Positions 25,871 through 33,700 of a stretch of DNA of 49,333 bases are shown here, one piece after another. Within the stretch, counting starts at the first letter, position 1. Every line of letters starts with the position of its first letter. Source of the DNA: Oscillospiraceae bacterium (GTDB taxonomy: Bacteria; Bacillota; Clostridia; Oscillospirales; Oscillospiraceae); NCBI GenBank assembly GCA_020025675.1, contig JAHHRS010000009.1, positions 1 through 49,333 of the forward strand, written 5' to 3'. The notes beneath the pieces are model-generated. The model saw nothing but the letters and a program-made list of their open reading frames with translations, searched no databases and was not told the origin of the DNA. The translations under genes and the position numbers were made by a program.

Positions 25871-27154
25871 ATGGATGACGGCAGTCGATTGCCATGGATA
25901 TTTGCAATCATTTTGCTGTTTTTTGCGGCTTTTTTTGCTGTAGCTGAGACAGCGTTCGCCTCTGCCTCCCGGAGCAAGATTAAAATTGCAGCGGACAGAG
26001 GAGAAATCAGTGCCAAAAGGGCGCTGAAAATTCTGGATAACTTTGATCTGACTATCAGCACTCTGCTTATATGTACTAATATAGTTCATATTGCAACTGC
26101 ATCTATTGTCACCGTTGCGGTTACAAAAAAATGGGGTTTGAGTGCGGTTTCTCTCAGTACCATCTTAACCACGATAGTGGTTTTTTATTTTGGAGAAATG
26201 CTTCCGAAGAGCATAGCAAAAAAATACAGCGAAAAATTAGCTAAGATGTGTGCTGCACCTATCAGCTTCTTTATGAAACTGTTTAAACCATTCTCCATGC
26301 TGCTTACCGATATAGGGGAGGCGGCAGCGAAAATTACAAAGGGCGACCCGGAAATATCTGTTACCGAAGATGAACTTTACGACATTATCGAGGATATGAC
26401 CGAGGAGGGAAGCCTTAACGAGGAGCAGGGCGACCTTATTTCTTCTGCCCTCCAATTCGGGGACTTAACTGTTGAAAGTATTTTAACTCCCCGTGTTGAC
26501 GTGGCGGCGGTGGATATTAAAGAGTCACCTGCCAAAATTCTGAGTTACGTCAAAACTCAAAACCACAGCAGAATTCCCGTGTATGAGGGCAATATAGACA
26601 ATATTATTGGTATCCTTCAAATAAGAAGGTATATTAAAGCCTATCTAAAATCCGGCGGGGAGCTGGATATAAGACCTCTTCTGGACGAAGCTTTCTTTGT
26701 CCACCAAAGCACGAATATTGATGAACTTTTACCTGTAATGTCTAAAGCACGTATCAATATGGCTGTTGTTACAGACAATTTCGGCGGAACTCTTGGCATA
26801 GTTACAGTAGAAGATATACTGGAAGAGCTTGTGGGTGAAATTTGGGATGAAGACGATGTTGTGGAAGAAACCATAGTGGATATGGATTGCGGCGGCTGTC
26901 AGGCAGACGCCGATGAGACGGTCAGCAATGTCTTTGAACATATGGATTTTGAAGACCCTGAGGAGGACGAGGAACTGGTTAACACGCTTATGGGCGAGTG
27001 GGCCTATGAGCAGTTCACCGAGATACCGAAGGCGGGAGACAGTTTCACTTATCATGAACTTATTATTACTGTAGCGGAAATGGAGCATAACAGAATACTT
27101 AAGCTTAACGTGACCCGACTTCCCGGAGAAATGGAAGGGGGAGAAGATAAATGA
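25871..27154 (+). CDS. CorC/HlyC-family membrane protein with CBS domains (first of a pair)
   Basis: 427 residues. An N-terminal DUF21/CNNM-type membrane domain (about 1-190) has AVAETAFASASRSKI and FGEMLPKSIAKKYSEKLA. Two CBS domains (about 205-325) include ILTPRVDVAAVD, HSRIPVYEGNIDNIIGIL and VTDNFGGTLGIVTVEDILEELVGEI. A C-terminal CorC_HlyC domain follows. Family members are linked to Mg2+/Co2+ efflux and ion homeostasis. The older name hemolysin is misleading. AAGGAG lies 14 bases before the ATG, longer than usual, and no better in-frame start exists. The second paralogue overlaps it by 4 bases. Confidence 0.88.
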   Translation: MDDGSRLPWIFAIILLFFAAFFAVAETAFASASRSKIKIAADRGEISAKRALKILDNFDLTISTLLICTNIVHIATASIVTVAVTKKWGLSAVSLSTILTTIVVFYFGEMLPKSIAKKYSEKLAKMCAAPISFFMKLFKPFSMLLTDIGEAAAKITKGDPEISVTEDELYDIIEDMTEEGSLNEEQGDLISSALQFGDLTVESILTPRVDVAAVDIKESPAKILSYVKTQNHSRIPVYEGNIDNIIGILQIRRYIKAYLKSGGELDIRPLLDEAFFVHQSTNIDELLPVMSKARINMAVVTDNFGGTLGIVTVEDILEELVGEIWDEDDVVEETIVDMDCGGCQADADETVSNVFEHMDFEDPEEDEELVNTLMGEWAYEQFTEIPKAGDSFTYHELIITVAEMEHNRILKLNVTRLPGEMEGGEDK

Positions 27155-28422
27155 GTATTTACTTAGTTATTGCAGGTATAGCAGTCTGCATTTTTTTCTC
27201 TGCCTATTTCTCCGCTTCCGAAATGTCATATTCCTCCTGCAACTCTGTGAGACTGGAAAAAAACAGAGACGGAGGTTCTAAAAAAGCAGGTCTTGCCCTT
27301 AAAATAGTCCAGAGGTATGATGATGCGCTGGGTGCTATTTTAATCGGTAATAACCTTGTAAATATCGCAGCTTCTTCTTTGAGCTCTGTACTTGTTATTT
27401 TGCTTGTAGGAGATGAAAACAGCGATAAATACACTTGGCTTTCAACACTTATTATAACTGTTTTAGTTATTATTTTCGGAGAGACTATTCCTAAAATATG
27501 CGCAAAAAAGAGTGCCAACAAAACAGCGGAAAAGAATGCCGGATTTATTAACTTCCTGATGATAATCTTTAAGCCTGTTATTTGGCTGGTGGTGAACAGC
27601 ATAAATCTCATTACCAGGGGTATGAAAGAGACCGGGGATGAAGAACAGGAAGAAGCAGTGGATGAGCTTCACTCTATTATAGAGACAGCTGAGGATGAAG
27701 AGGTGCTCGATGAGGATCAGTCTGAGCTTTTACAGGCGGCCATAGATTTTTCTGAAATTTCCGCCTCGGAGGTTATGACTGCCAGAGTTGATGTAGTTTC
27801 CATAGATATAGATGACGACTTCGAGGATATACTGAGCCTTGTTGAAGATGCACCGTATTCCAGACTGCCAGTCTATGAGGACAGCATTGACAATATAATC
27901 GGAGTCTTATATCTTAACCATTTTCTCAAGGCAATGACTGAGCAGGAGCACGTGGATATACGTAAGCTTTTAATGCCTCCGTGTTATGTCTATAAGACTA
28001 TGAAATTGCCTGATGTTCTGAGCCAGCTCAGAAAGGCCAGACAGCATCTTGCCGTAGTTACAGATGAGTACGGCGGAACACTGGGTGTCCTTTCTATGGA
28101 GGACGTACTGGAGCAGATAGTAGGGGAAATCTGGGACGAGACCGACGATGTGGAGCTGGAGGTCGTACGGAGAAATGATGACGAGTACGAGCTTGACGGC
28201 GACATGGTTCTGGATGATTTTCTGGAGCTTATGGGCATTTCTGAAGAAAACTTTGAAGCTGACAGTGATACCGTTGGGGGCTGGACATTGGAGCGCTTTG
28301 GCTCCTATCCCAAACCGGGAGACAGCTTTCGCTATGAAAACCTCCAAATCAGTGTCCTTGTTATGGAGGGCAGACGAGTGGAGAGAGTTCTTGCAAAAGT
28401 GCTTCCGCCGGAGGAACAATAA
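27151..28422 (+). CDS. CorC/HlyC-family membrane protein with CBS domains (second of a pair)
   Basis: 423 residues, same layout as its upstream neighbour: DUF21 domain with SASEMSYSSCNSVRLEKN and FGETIPKICAKKSANKTAE, CBS pair with YSRLPVYEDSIDNIIGVLYLNHFL and VTDEYGGTLGVLSMEDVLEQIVGEI, and a CorC_HlyC tail. The two share order and motifs but differ widely in sequence, pointing to an old duplication. The ATGA overlap implies equal expression, perhaps as a heterodimer (inference). Confidence 0.88.
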   Translation: MSIYLVIAGIAVCIFFSAYFSASEMSYSSCNSVRLEKNRDGGSKKAGLALKIVQRYDDALGAILIGNNLVNIAASSLSSVLVILLVGDENSDKYTWLSTLIITVLVIIFGETIPKICAKKSANKTAEKNAGFINFLMIIFKPVIWLVVNSINLITRGMKETGDEEQEEAVDELHSIIETAEDEEVLDEDQSELLQAAIDFSEISASEVMTARVDVVSIDIDDDFEDILSLVEDAPYSRLPVYEDSIDNIIGVLYLNHFLKAMTEQEHVDIRKLLMPPCYVYKTMKLPDVLSQLRKARQHLAVVTDEYGGTLGVLSMEDVLEQIVGEIWDETDDVELEVVRRNDDEYELDGDMVLDDFLELMGISEENFEADSDTVGGWTLERFGSYPKPGDSFRYENLQISVLVMEGRRVERVLAKVLPPEEQ

Positions 28423-28432
28423 CAATAATGTA

Positions 28433-28462
28433 AAAAGGGTACGTCATTTGGCGTGCCCTTTT
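28433..28462 (+). terminator. intrinsic terminator of the CorC/HlyC pair
   Basis: An 11-bp stem (28433-28443 with 28452-28462) including one G·T pair. The right arm ends in TTTT. Confidence 0.8.
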
Positions 28463-28647
28463 AGCTTTATTTTTGTATACTTACGAGGTAATTGTATGTT
28501 AAAAACATAAAATTAGCTCATTCCGACTGCTTTATCCAGGTTAAATTAGAGCTAATAAATTAAGAGTGAAATCGACTGTAATTGTGACAGGGTATTCAAA
28601 AATGCTGTAAATAAATATAAGTTTAAGGGGTAAATACAAAATTTTTA

Positions 28648-28675
28648 TTGACAATAGTTCAAGACGATGTATAAT
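28648..28675 (+). promoter_or_regulatory. promoter of the lipoprotein gene at 28743
   Basis: Perfect TTGACA (28648-28653), 16 bases, perfect TATAAT (28670-28675). The start codon is 67 bases downstream. Confidence 0.7.
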
Positions 28676-28742
28676 GAAAAAAACTGGAAAAAGAAGAAAT
28701 TTCCAGAGAATGATTTTGTCACTTATTGAAAGGAAAGAACAA

Positions 28743-29495
28743 ATGAAAAAATTATTTTGTGTTTTGCTGTCACTGACAATGATATTTGCACTGTGTGCAT
28801 GCGGTGGCGGAGATGAGAAAGTAAGCGATGCTCCCGAAAAAGAAGTGGCTGCTGATGCTCCCGTAGAAGAAAAAGCAGAGCAGACACCTGCAGATGAAGA
28901 AGCAGAGACCCCTGCAGCTGATGAGAAAGAAGAAGTTAAACCCTTCAGTCTGGGCGTTGTGGAAGGCAACACCTATGAGAGCCAGTATCTGGGTATTGGC
29001 TGCACTGTCCCCGAAAATTGGGCAATCATGTCCGCAGATGAACTTCAGGAGCTTGGAGATATGGTTGACGAGCTTCTGGAAGGAACTGACTATACCGGTG
29101 TTCCCACCATTCAGGATATGTATGCTATTGACAATGAAACAGGTGTAAATGCCAATATAGTATTAACCCAGATGGGTGAGATCGAGCGTGTGGCTATGAA
29201 GCATATGTCTGAAGAAGAAATTGTGGAAAACACTCTTAAAACTAAGGATAATATGATTGCTGCATATGAGCAGATGGGTATGGATGTAACAAGCATGGAA
29301 GGCTCCGTTATTGAGTTTCTGGGCGAAGAGCATCATGTACTGAAAACCGTATATACCACTAATGGAATGGAAGCTATAATAATTCAGATATTTAATTTCA
29401 ATGCCGGCGGCGAGTATGGCGGTACAATTACTTTCACCGCTTATACCGAGGAAGAAGCTGCAGAGATCGCAAGTATGTTCTACGCACTTGCCTAA
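28743..29495 (+). CDS. lipoprotein of unknown function
   Basis: 250 residues from the ATG at 28743 (GAAAGGAAAG upstream). A lipoprotein signal peptide ends in lipobox LCAC (Cys20 region). A Glu/Ala/Pro-rich acidic linker follows (about 25-75), then a folded domain of about 175 residues beginning FSLGVVEGNTYESQYLGIGC. The C-terminal domain, with a YESQYLGIGCTVPENW stretch and EEAAEIASMF near the end, looks like small extracytoplasmic domains common in clostridial lipoproteins. I cannot name a function. It stands alone between a promoter and a terminator. Confidence 0.75.
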   Translation: MKKLFCVLLSLTMIFALCACGGGDEKVSDAPEKEVAADAPVEEKAEQTPADEEAETPAADEKEEVKPFSLGVVEGNTYESQYLGIGCTVPENWAIMSADELQELGDMVDELLEGTDYTGVPTIQDMYAIDNETGVNANIVLTQMGEIERVAMKHMSEEEIVENTLKTKDNMIAAYEQMGMDVTSMEGSVIEFLGEEHHVLKTVYTTNGMEAIIIQIFNFNAGGEYGGTITFTAYTEEEAAEIASMFYALA

Positions 29496-29512
29496 TGTTG
29501 TGATTTGAGATG

Positions 29513-29546
29513 ACAGTGCATACTTTTATGTATGCACTGTTTTTTT
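29513..29546 (+). terminator. intrinsic terminator of the lipoprotein gene
   Basis: A perfect 11-bp stem ACAGTGCATAC/GTATGCACTGT with a 6-base loop, followed by six T. Confidence 0.9.
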
Positions 29547-29675
29547 CTGAATACGGAAGAAAGTTTTAAAACCAGCTTATATGCGGAAAAAAGAATATAA
29601 ATAGACGATGTAAGATTTAGGGTAAAAGTTATATTTGTGAATAAACTATTTTTATATATTTTTTGAAATTTTTAC

Positions 29676-29704
29676 TTGACATTTTTCTATATCTATGATA
29701 GTAT
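29676..29704 (+). promoter_or_regulatory. promoter of the initiator tRNA
   Basis: Perfect TTGACA (29676-29681), 17 bases, TAGTAT (29699-29704), about 30 bases before the tRNA. Confidence 0.65.
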
Positions 29705-29734
29705 AAACAAGCTAAAGAGAAAGCAACTAAATAT

Positions 29735-29810
<76 letters not shown>

Positions 29811-29812
29811 CT

Positions 29813-29844
29813 AAAAACCTGATTTCGCAAGAAATCAGGTTTTT
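29813..29844 (+). terminator. intrinsic terminator of the initiator tRNA
   Basis: Stem AAAAACCTGATTTC/GAAATCAGGTTTTT with a GCAA tetraloop, starting 3 bases after the CCA end. The T-run is in the right arm. Confidence 0.9.
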
Positions 29845-29915
29845 CTTTTACATGGTCAGAGCATTGACAGTGCGACGCTTTTTTCGCGGTAGAAATAATA
29901 TTAGGAGGTAATCCC

Positions 29916-29990
29916 GTGGCACGCAGTAATCTTTCTAATCAGAACGTTATCGAGGGCGTAATCTGGAAACAGTTTATATCCTTATTATGA
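29916..29990 (+). pseudogene. truncated 5' end of a MATE-type efflux transporter gene
   Basis: A strong AGGAGG lies 7 bases before a GTG that opens a 24-codon frame. It reads MARSN... then NVIEGVIWKQFISLL before a stop. The EG-(V/P)-IWKQ(L/F) block is what precedes the first helix in many clostridial MATE transporters, which normally continue for some 430 residues. The rest of the gene is missing, so this is a deletion scar. The assignment rests on one short motif. Confidence 0.45.
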
Positions 29991-30076
29991 TACCAAATTG
30001 ATCAGCCGGTCGAAATCACTTACCACATAATAGATATTTTCGCTGATCCACTAATGTATTAATATTAAGTATTTTA

Positions 30077-30105
30077 TTGACATTAACAATAGATCAGATT
30101 AATAT
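30077..30105 (+). promoter_or_regulatory. putative promoter of the AgrA/AgrC-like pair
   Basis: Perfect TTGACA (30077-30082), 17 bases, TAATAT (30100-30105), about 87 bases before the response-regulator gene. Confidence 0.5.
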
Positions 30106-30191
30106 ATGCTTATATCAGAATACATAAACAATACTTGACAAAAGGAGAGTTCTGCTATATGTAAAAAAATAGAGTAAAGGTGTGGCGGTCT

Positions 30192-30905
30192 ATGAAATTT
30201 GTAATTTGTGATGATAATCCAATGTTTTTAAACGAATTGAAAGATAAAATAGAAACAATTTGTGCCAAACGTGACTGGAATTCAAGAGGAAAAACTTGCC
30301 AGCAGGCAAAAGCTTTGCTTGCCTTAGACTTGTCGACCGTCAAAGTTATTTTTCTTGATATAGATATGCCGGATGTTAATGGTATTGAAGCTGCCAGAAT
30401 TATCCACGATAAATATCCGGATATTATTATAGTTTTCGTAACTGCATATATTGAGTATGCGCCATCAGGATACAAAGTTAATGCGTTCAGGTATCTTTTA
30501 AAGAGTAAACTTGATAGTGAGTTAGAACAAATACTGGATGAGATACATGAAAAAATATATTTTGATGCGGACAATATTAGTCTAAAGCAAAAAGATCAGG
30601 ATATACTTATGCCTACAAAAAGTATAACGTATTTTGAAGGAACTGCTCATCGAATGGTTATTGTTCACACTAACAATTCGGAAAAGCCTTTTGAATGTCA
30701 GGGAAAATTATCTGAATTTGAAGAAAAGCTAAAAGACAAAGGATTTTTAAGAATACAAAAGAGCTACTTAGTCAATATGAGACATGTGACACATATGTCC
30801 GGTTATAATGCTTACATGAGGGATGGACAAAAATTAAAGACCTCAGAGAGCAAATACTCTGCTATATCCAGTGCATTTCTAAAATGGAAGGGTAAGAATA
30901 TATGA
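30192..30905 (+). CDS. LytTR-type response regulator (AgrA-like)
   Basis: 237 residues from the ATG at 30192, where the receiver fold begins (MKFVICDDNP, with Asp7/Asp8). A GTG four codons earlier is possible. Phospho-acceptor Asp56 is in FLDIDMPDVNG, FVTAY follows, and the receiver ends YLLKSK. The C-terminal LytTR DNA-binding domain (about 135-235) has ITYFEGTAHRMVIV, FLRIQKSYLVNMRHV and the closing KYSAISSAFLKW. It overlaps the sensor gene by 4 bases. Such regulators bind paired direct repeats to control secreted factors. Confidence 0.9.
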   Translation: MKFVICDDNPMFLNELKDKIETICAKRDWNSRGKTCQQAKALLALDLSTVKVIFLDIDMPDVNGIEAARIIHDKYPDIIIVFVTAYIEYAPSGYKVNAFRYLLKSKLDSELEQILDEIHEKIYFDADNISLKQKDQDILMPTKSITYFEGTAHRMVIVHTNNSEKPFECQGKLSEFEEKLKDKGFLRIQKSYLVNMRHVTHMSGYNAYMRDGQKLKTSESKYSAISSAFLKWKGKNI

Positions 30906-32242
30906 GCCCGATAATGGATTTTGCATTAAATACTGTTCTTATAACCATAGAAAATGTAATGCTGTATCTTCTTGTAACCGCCTTTTTTCCCAAAAAGTGG
31001 TCTGATAAGGTGGTGGGACTGCTGACAGCACTGGCATATCTAGCCGGTGTATTCATTTTTTTTGTATTTATGAATGCCACACTGGTAAAAAGATTTTTAG
31101 CCTTAGGTGTTTATTTTGCCTGGATTTATTTCTCCTTTAAATCAGATTGGGTAAAGCGGGTGTTTGTTTTTGTGTTCTGGTTGGGATATCTGATGCTTTT
31201 CGATAATGTATTTGTCTCAGCTGTAAGAATAGTTTTTAACATGAGTTATGAGGACTTGCTCTCAAACCCCTATGGCTACTACATTTTATGTATCAGCATA
31301 AAAATACTTGAGACTTTCGGAATAGTTATAATCCGCACATGGATAATGAGGCACTTCAACCGTGACGGCATGATTAATTCTACTTCGGGAATACGATTCC
31401 TTGTAGCCCCTTTTACAAGTCTGACTATAGCAATTTTTCTTACAAAAACTTATTTTGACTCTCCCAATCTATCGCATGAATTGTTGCTGTGTTTACTGAT
31501 AGTTTTGTTTTCAGATATTGTATCTATTTTTCTTTTGAACTATTTAGAGACACAGAGCTTGGCTGTGAGAGGTAATATAATTCTACGCCAAGGTATAAAA
31601 AGCCAGATGGACAGCATTGAATCATGGAAGGATGCCTATGAAGGACAGAGAAAAATAACACACGATTTCAAAAATCAGCTTGCGGTATTGCAGGGGATGA
31701 TCGAAAATAATGCGCCTAAAGACCAGGTTATAAATTATTTAGACAAGCTTCAAAATGTAAATTTACCTACTCCCATTATTATCAATACTCACAGAATGGC
31801 TATGGACATCATTTTAAGTCAGAAATTGTCTATCGCAGAGAGTAAAAATATTAAATTCGGCACGCAGCTGGATGATTTGTCGAAATTTCCACTTCCTGAT
31901 GAAGCTCTTGTAATTGTAATGGCTAACTTAATTGACAATGCAATTGAATCTTGCGAAAAAATCCCAGATAAGGAATTACGATATATACAGCTTAAAATCA
32001 AAAACATAGATGGCACGTCATTCTTATATATAGAGAATTCTACTGGTGAACCAGTAAAAATTGATAACAACAGGATAGTAACAAGAAAAAATCATTCAAT
32101 ATATCATGGATATGGTCTTCAGAATATATTTGCGGTCTTAGATAAGTATAATGCGATATATTCACTGGACTACGTAGAGACAAGCAATATTTTTTCTTTT
32201 TCTGCGCAAATAACAGATGGTTCAGCACAGCAAGCACAATGA
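30902..32242 (+). CDS. GHKL-domain sensor histidine kinase (AgrC-like)
   Basis: 446 residues. The N-terminal half has about six transmembrane helices, as in peptide-sensing AgrC kinases. A linker then carries the phospho-acceptor His254 in THDFKNQLAVLQGM. The GHKL ATPase domain has the N-box VIVMANLIDNAIESC and the G-box YHGYGLQNI. AgrC-type kinases usually sense a cyclic peptide made by AgrD/AgrB, but neither is in the window. The start overlaps the regulator (ATGA). The terminator overlaps its stop codon. Confidence 0.88.
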   Translation: MSPIMDFALNTVLITIENVMLYLLVTAFFPKKWSDKVVGLLTALAYLAGVFIFFVFMNATLVKRFLALGVYFAWIYFSFKSDWVKRVFVFVFWLGYLMLFDNVFVSAVRIVFNMSYEDLLSNPYGYYILCISIKILETFGIVIIRTWIMRHFNRDGMINSTSGIRFLVAPFTSLTIAIFLTKTYFDSPNLSHELLLCLLIVLFSDIVSIFLLNYLETQSLAVRGNIILRQGIKSQMDSIESWKDAYEGQRKITHDFKNQLAVLQGMIENNAPKDQVINYLDKLQNVNLPTPIIINTHRMAMDIILSQKLSIAESKNIKFGTQLDDLSKFPLPDEALVIVMANLIDNAIESCEKIPDKELRYIQLKIKNIDGTSFLYIENSTGEPVKIDNNRIVTRKNHSIYHGYGLQNIFAVLDKYNAIYSLDYVETSNIFSFSAQITDGSAQQAQ

Positions 32243-32264
32243 TTATTATTGTGCTTGCTTTTCT
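32229..32264 (+). terminator. intrinsic terminator of the AgrA/AgrC-like pair
   Basis: An 11-bp stem AGCAAGCACAA/TTGTGCTTGCT with a 9-base loop, followed by TTTTCT. The stop codon of the kinase (32240-32242) lies in the loop. Confidence 0.8.
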
Positions 32265-32537
32265 ATGCCCATTTCACTGCATATATTACCTGAGTTACTG
32301 CAAATTTAACTATTATACATTTACTTTTGCTACTATACAGATAGTGATTTTATGTTTAACCAAATGTCAAATACATTTGTTAATATTTGTCTGTTTAATC
32401 CTAGCCTCATATAATAAAATCTGAAAACTATAAATATATATGGGTGATTCCGTTGTGATTGATAAATTGACTGGTGCGATGTGGGAAAATAAAGAAACTA
32501 ATTAGAACAGGCATTGCTCCGAAAGGAAGTTTACAAC

Positions 32538-32945
32538 GAAAAAAGAATTATCAGCATTGATATTATTCTAACTTTAACTATGTACGTATTCCCTTGATCA
32601 GCATTTGCGACTTCATCTGATTACGAAGATGCTACATCGAATAGACAGATATTTATTCCTATGAGCTGAGAAGAATACATAAGTTCGAGAGCTGAAAATG
32701 ATGTCATTACATATGCAGAGGTAGAAACAATTGTAGACAGAAACATTGAATTGGCGATATCATCAATGCCTACGCCATACACGTGGGATCCTGACTACAC
32801 TGAAACACATCCGGACGGAACTTTTACAATATATGGAAGAGTGTATGAGATATATACTCATGCGTCAGGATTGCAAGCAATATATGAAGTACAGGTAGAG
32901 CCTGCCTCTGATTTCTCCAATCTGTTATTGAAACTTTTGAAGGCT
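32538..32945 (+). pseudogene. decayed gene for a small secreted protein
   Basis: In one frame the sequence reads a signal peptide (KRIISIDIILTLTMYVFP, then AFA), followed by a mature part with SSRAENDVITYAEVE and TPYTWDPDYTETHPDGTFT. It is broken by two TGA codons, near 32596 and 32671. Both stand where tryptophan would fit (FP-W-SAFA, MS-W-EEY), so each could be a TGG to TGA transition. No start codon with a ribosome site is left. The 3' end runs into an IS21 fragment. Family unknown. The AgrA/AgrC-like pair lies just upstream, and secreted proteins are typical of such loci. Confidence 0.55.
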
Positions 32946-33558
32946 GGAACCATTTTCAGACAAGAAAACCATAACCGAAGGCGTCTAAATGCTGCAGGCT
33001 TTCCATATTTGAAAACCATGGAAAGAATTTGGCTGTACTCAAACTGAACGAGGCAGTTTCACCCCTGTTTCGTCTGAAGAAATTATCCAACCCCAATTAG
33101 TCCAATACAAGTAGAATAATATTATGAGTGGCAATCCAGACAGAGGTAAGACCTATTTGGAGGTTGCCTTGAGCCTGAAAGCATGTACTTAAGGGTTATA
33201 ATGTGCTGTTTAAGAACTCAGCAACCTTGTCCACTGAGCTCTGTGAAGACAAGGAGAATTACCATCTTGGAAAACTGGAGAAGACTCTGACCAAGGCAGA
33301 TCTGCTGATACTGGATGAACTAAGTTACTTCAGCTTTAACTGGCACTGGTCAGACTTGCTGTTTAAATTTATCTCTGACCGGAGTGATAAAGCCAGCACC
33401 TTTGTGATGATTAATTTTCCATTTTCAAAATTGACGGATCTTCTTGAAAATACGACAATGGCGGGAGCCTTATTGACCGTCTGACTTTCTGCTCCCGTGT
33501 TTTGTATATGAACGGAGAGTCCTACCGGCTGAAGGCGGTGATTAAGGGAAAGAACTGA
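32946..33558 (+). pseudogene. degenerate istB (IS21-family ATPase)
   Basis: Pieces of an IstB helper ATPase are spread over different frames. The N-terminal part has RRRLNAAGFPYLKTME and KLNEAVSPLF. A Walker A region reads SGNPDRGKTYL, with altered residues. Next come NVLFKNSATLSTELCE and the Walker B region KADLLILDELSYF. The C-terminal part is DRLTF...VLYMNGESYRLKAVIKGKN, then a stop. At least two frameshifts and one nonsense codon separate them. No istA transposase or terminal repeats are seen, so the element is dead and partial. Confidence 0.8.
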
Positions 33559-33700
33559 GCTGAGCCAAGGTGGCTCAATTATTCATTGACATTTATACTC
33601 ACGTCATAAAACGCATTATATGCGTAAAAAGCATTGAAGTAAGAAAAATAAAAGGCTAAAAGTAAATTAAAGATAAAAATGCGATAAAGGAGAAAGTAAA

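Noticed and set aside
27990..28238. Ser-rich frames antisense to the CorC/HlyC genes
   Set aside because: Shadows of the codon use of the sense genes, with no start sites or motifs.
32239..32424. Small hydrophobic frame after the AgrC-like gene, considered as an AgrD-like or toxin peptide
   Set aside because: It begins inside the terminator hairpin of the kinase gene, has no ribosome site, and lacks AgrD features.
32538..32945. TGA read as tryptophan (altered genetic code)
   Set aside because: Many good genes in the window end at TGA (for example in ATGA overlaps) and use TGG for tryptophan. Only the decayed gene has internal TGA.
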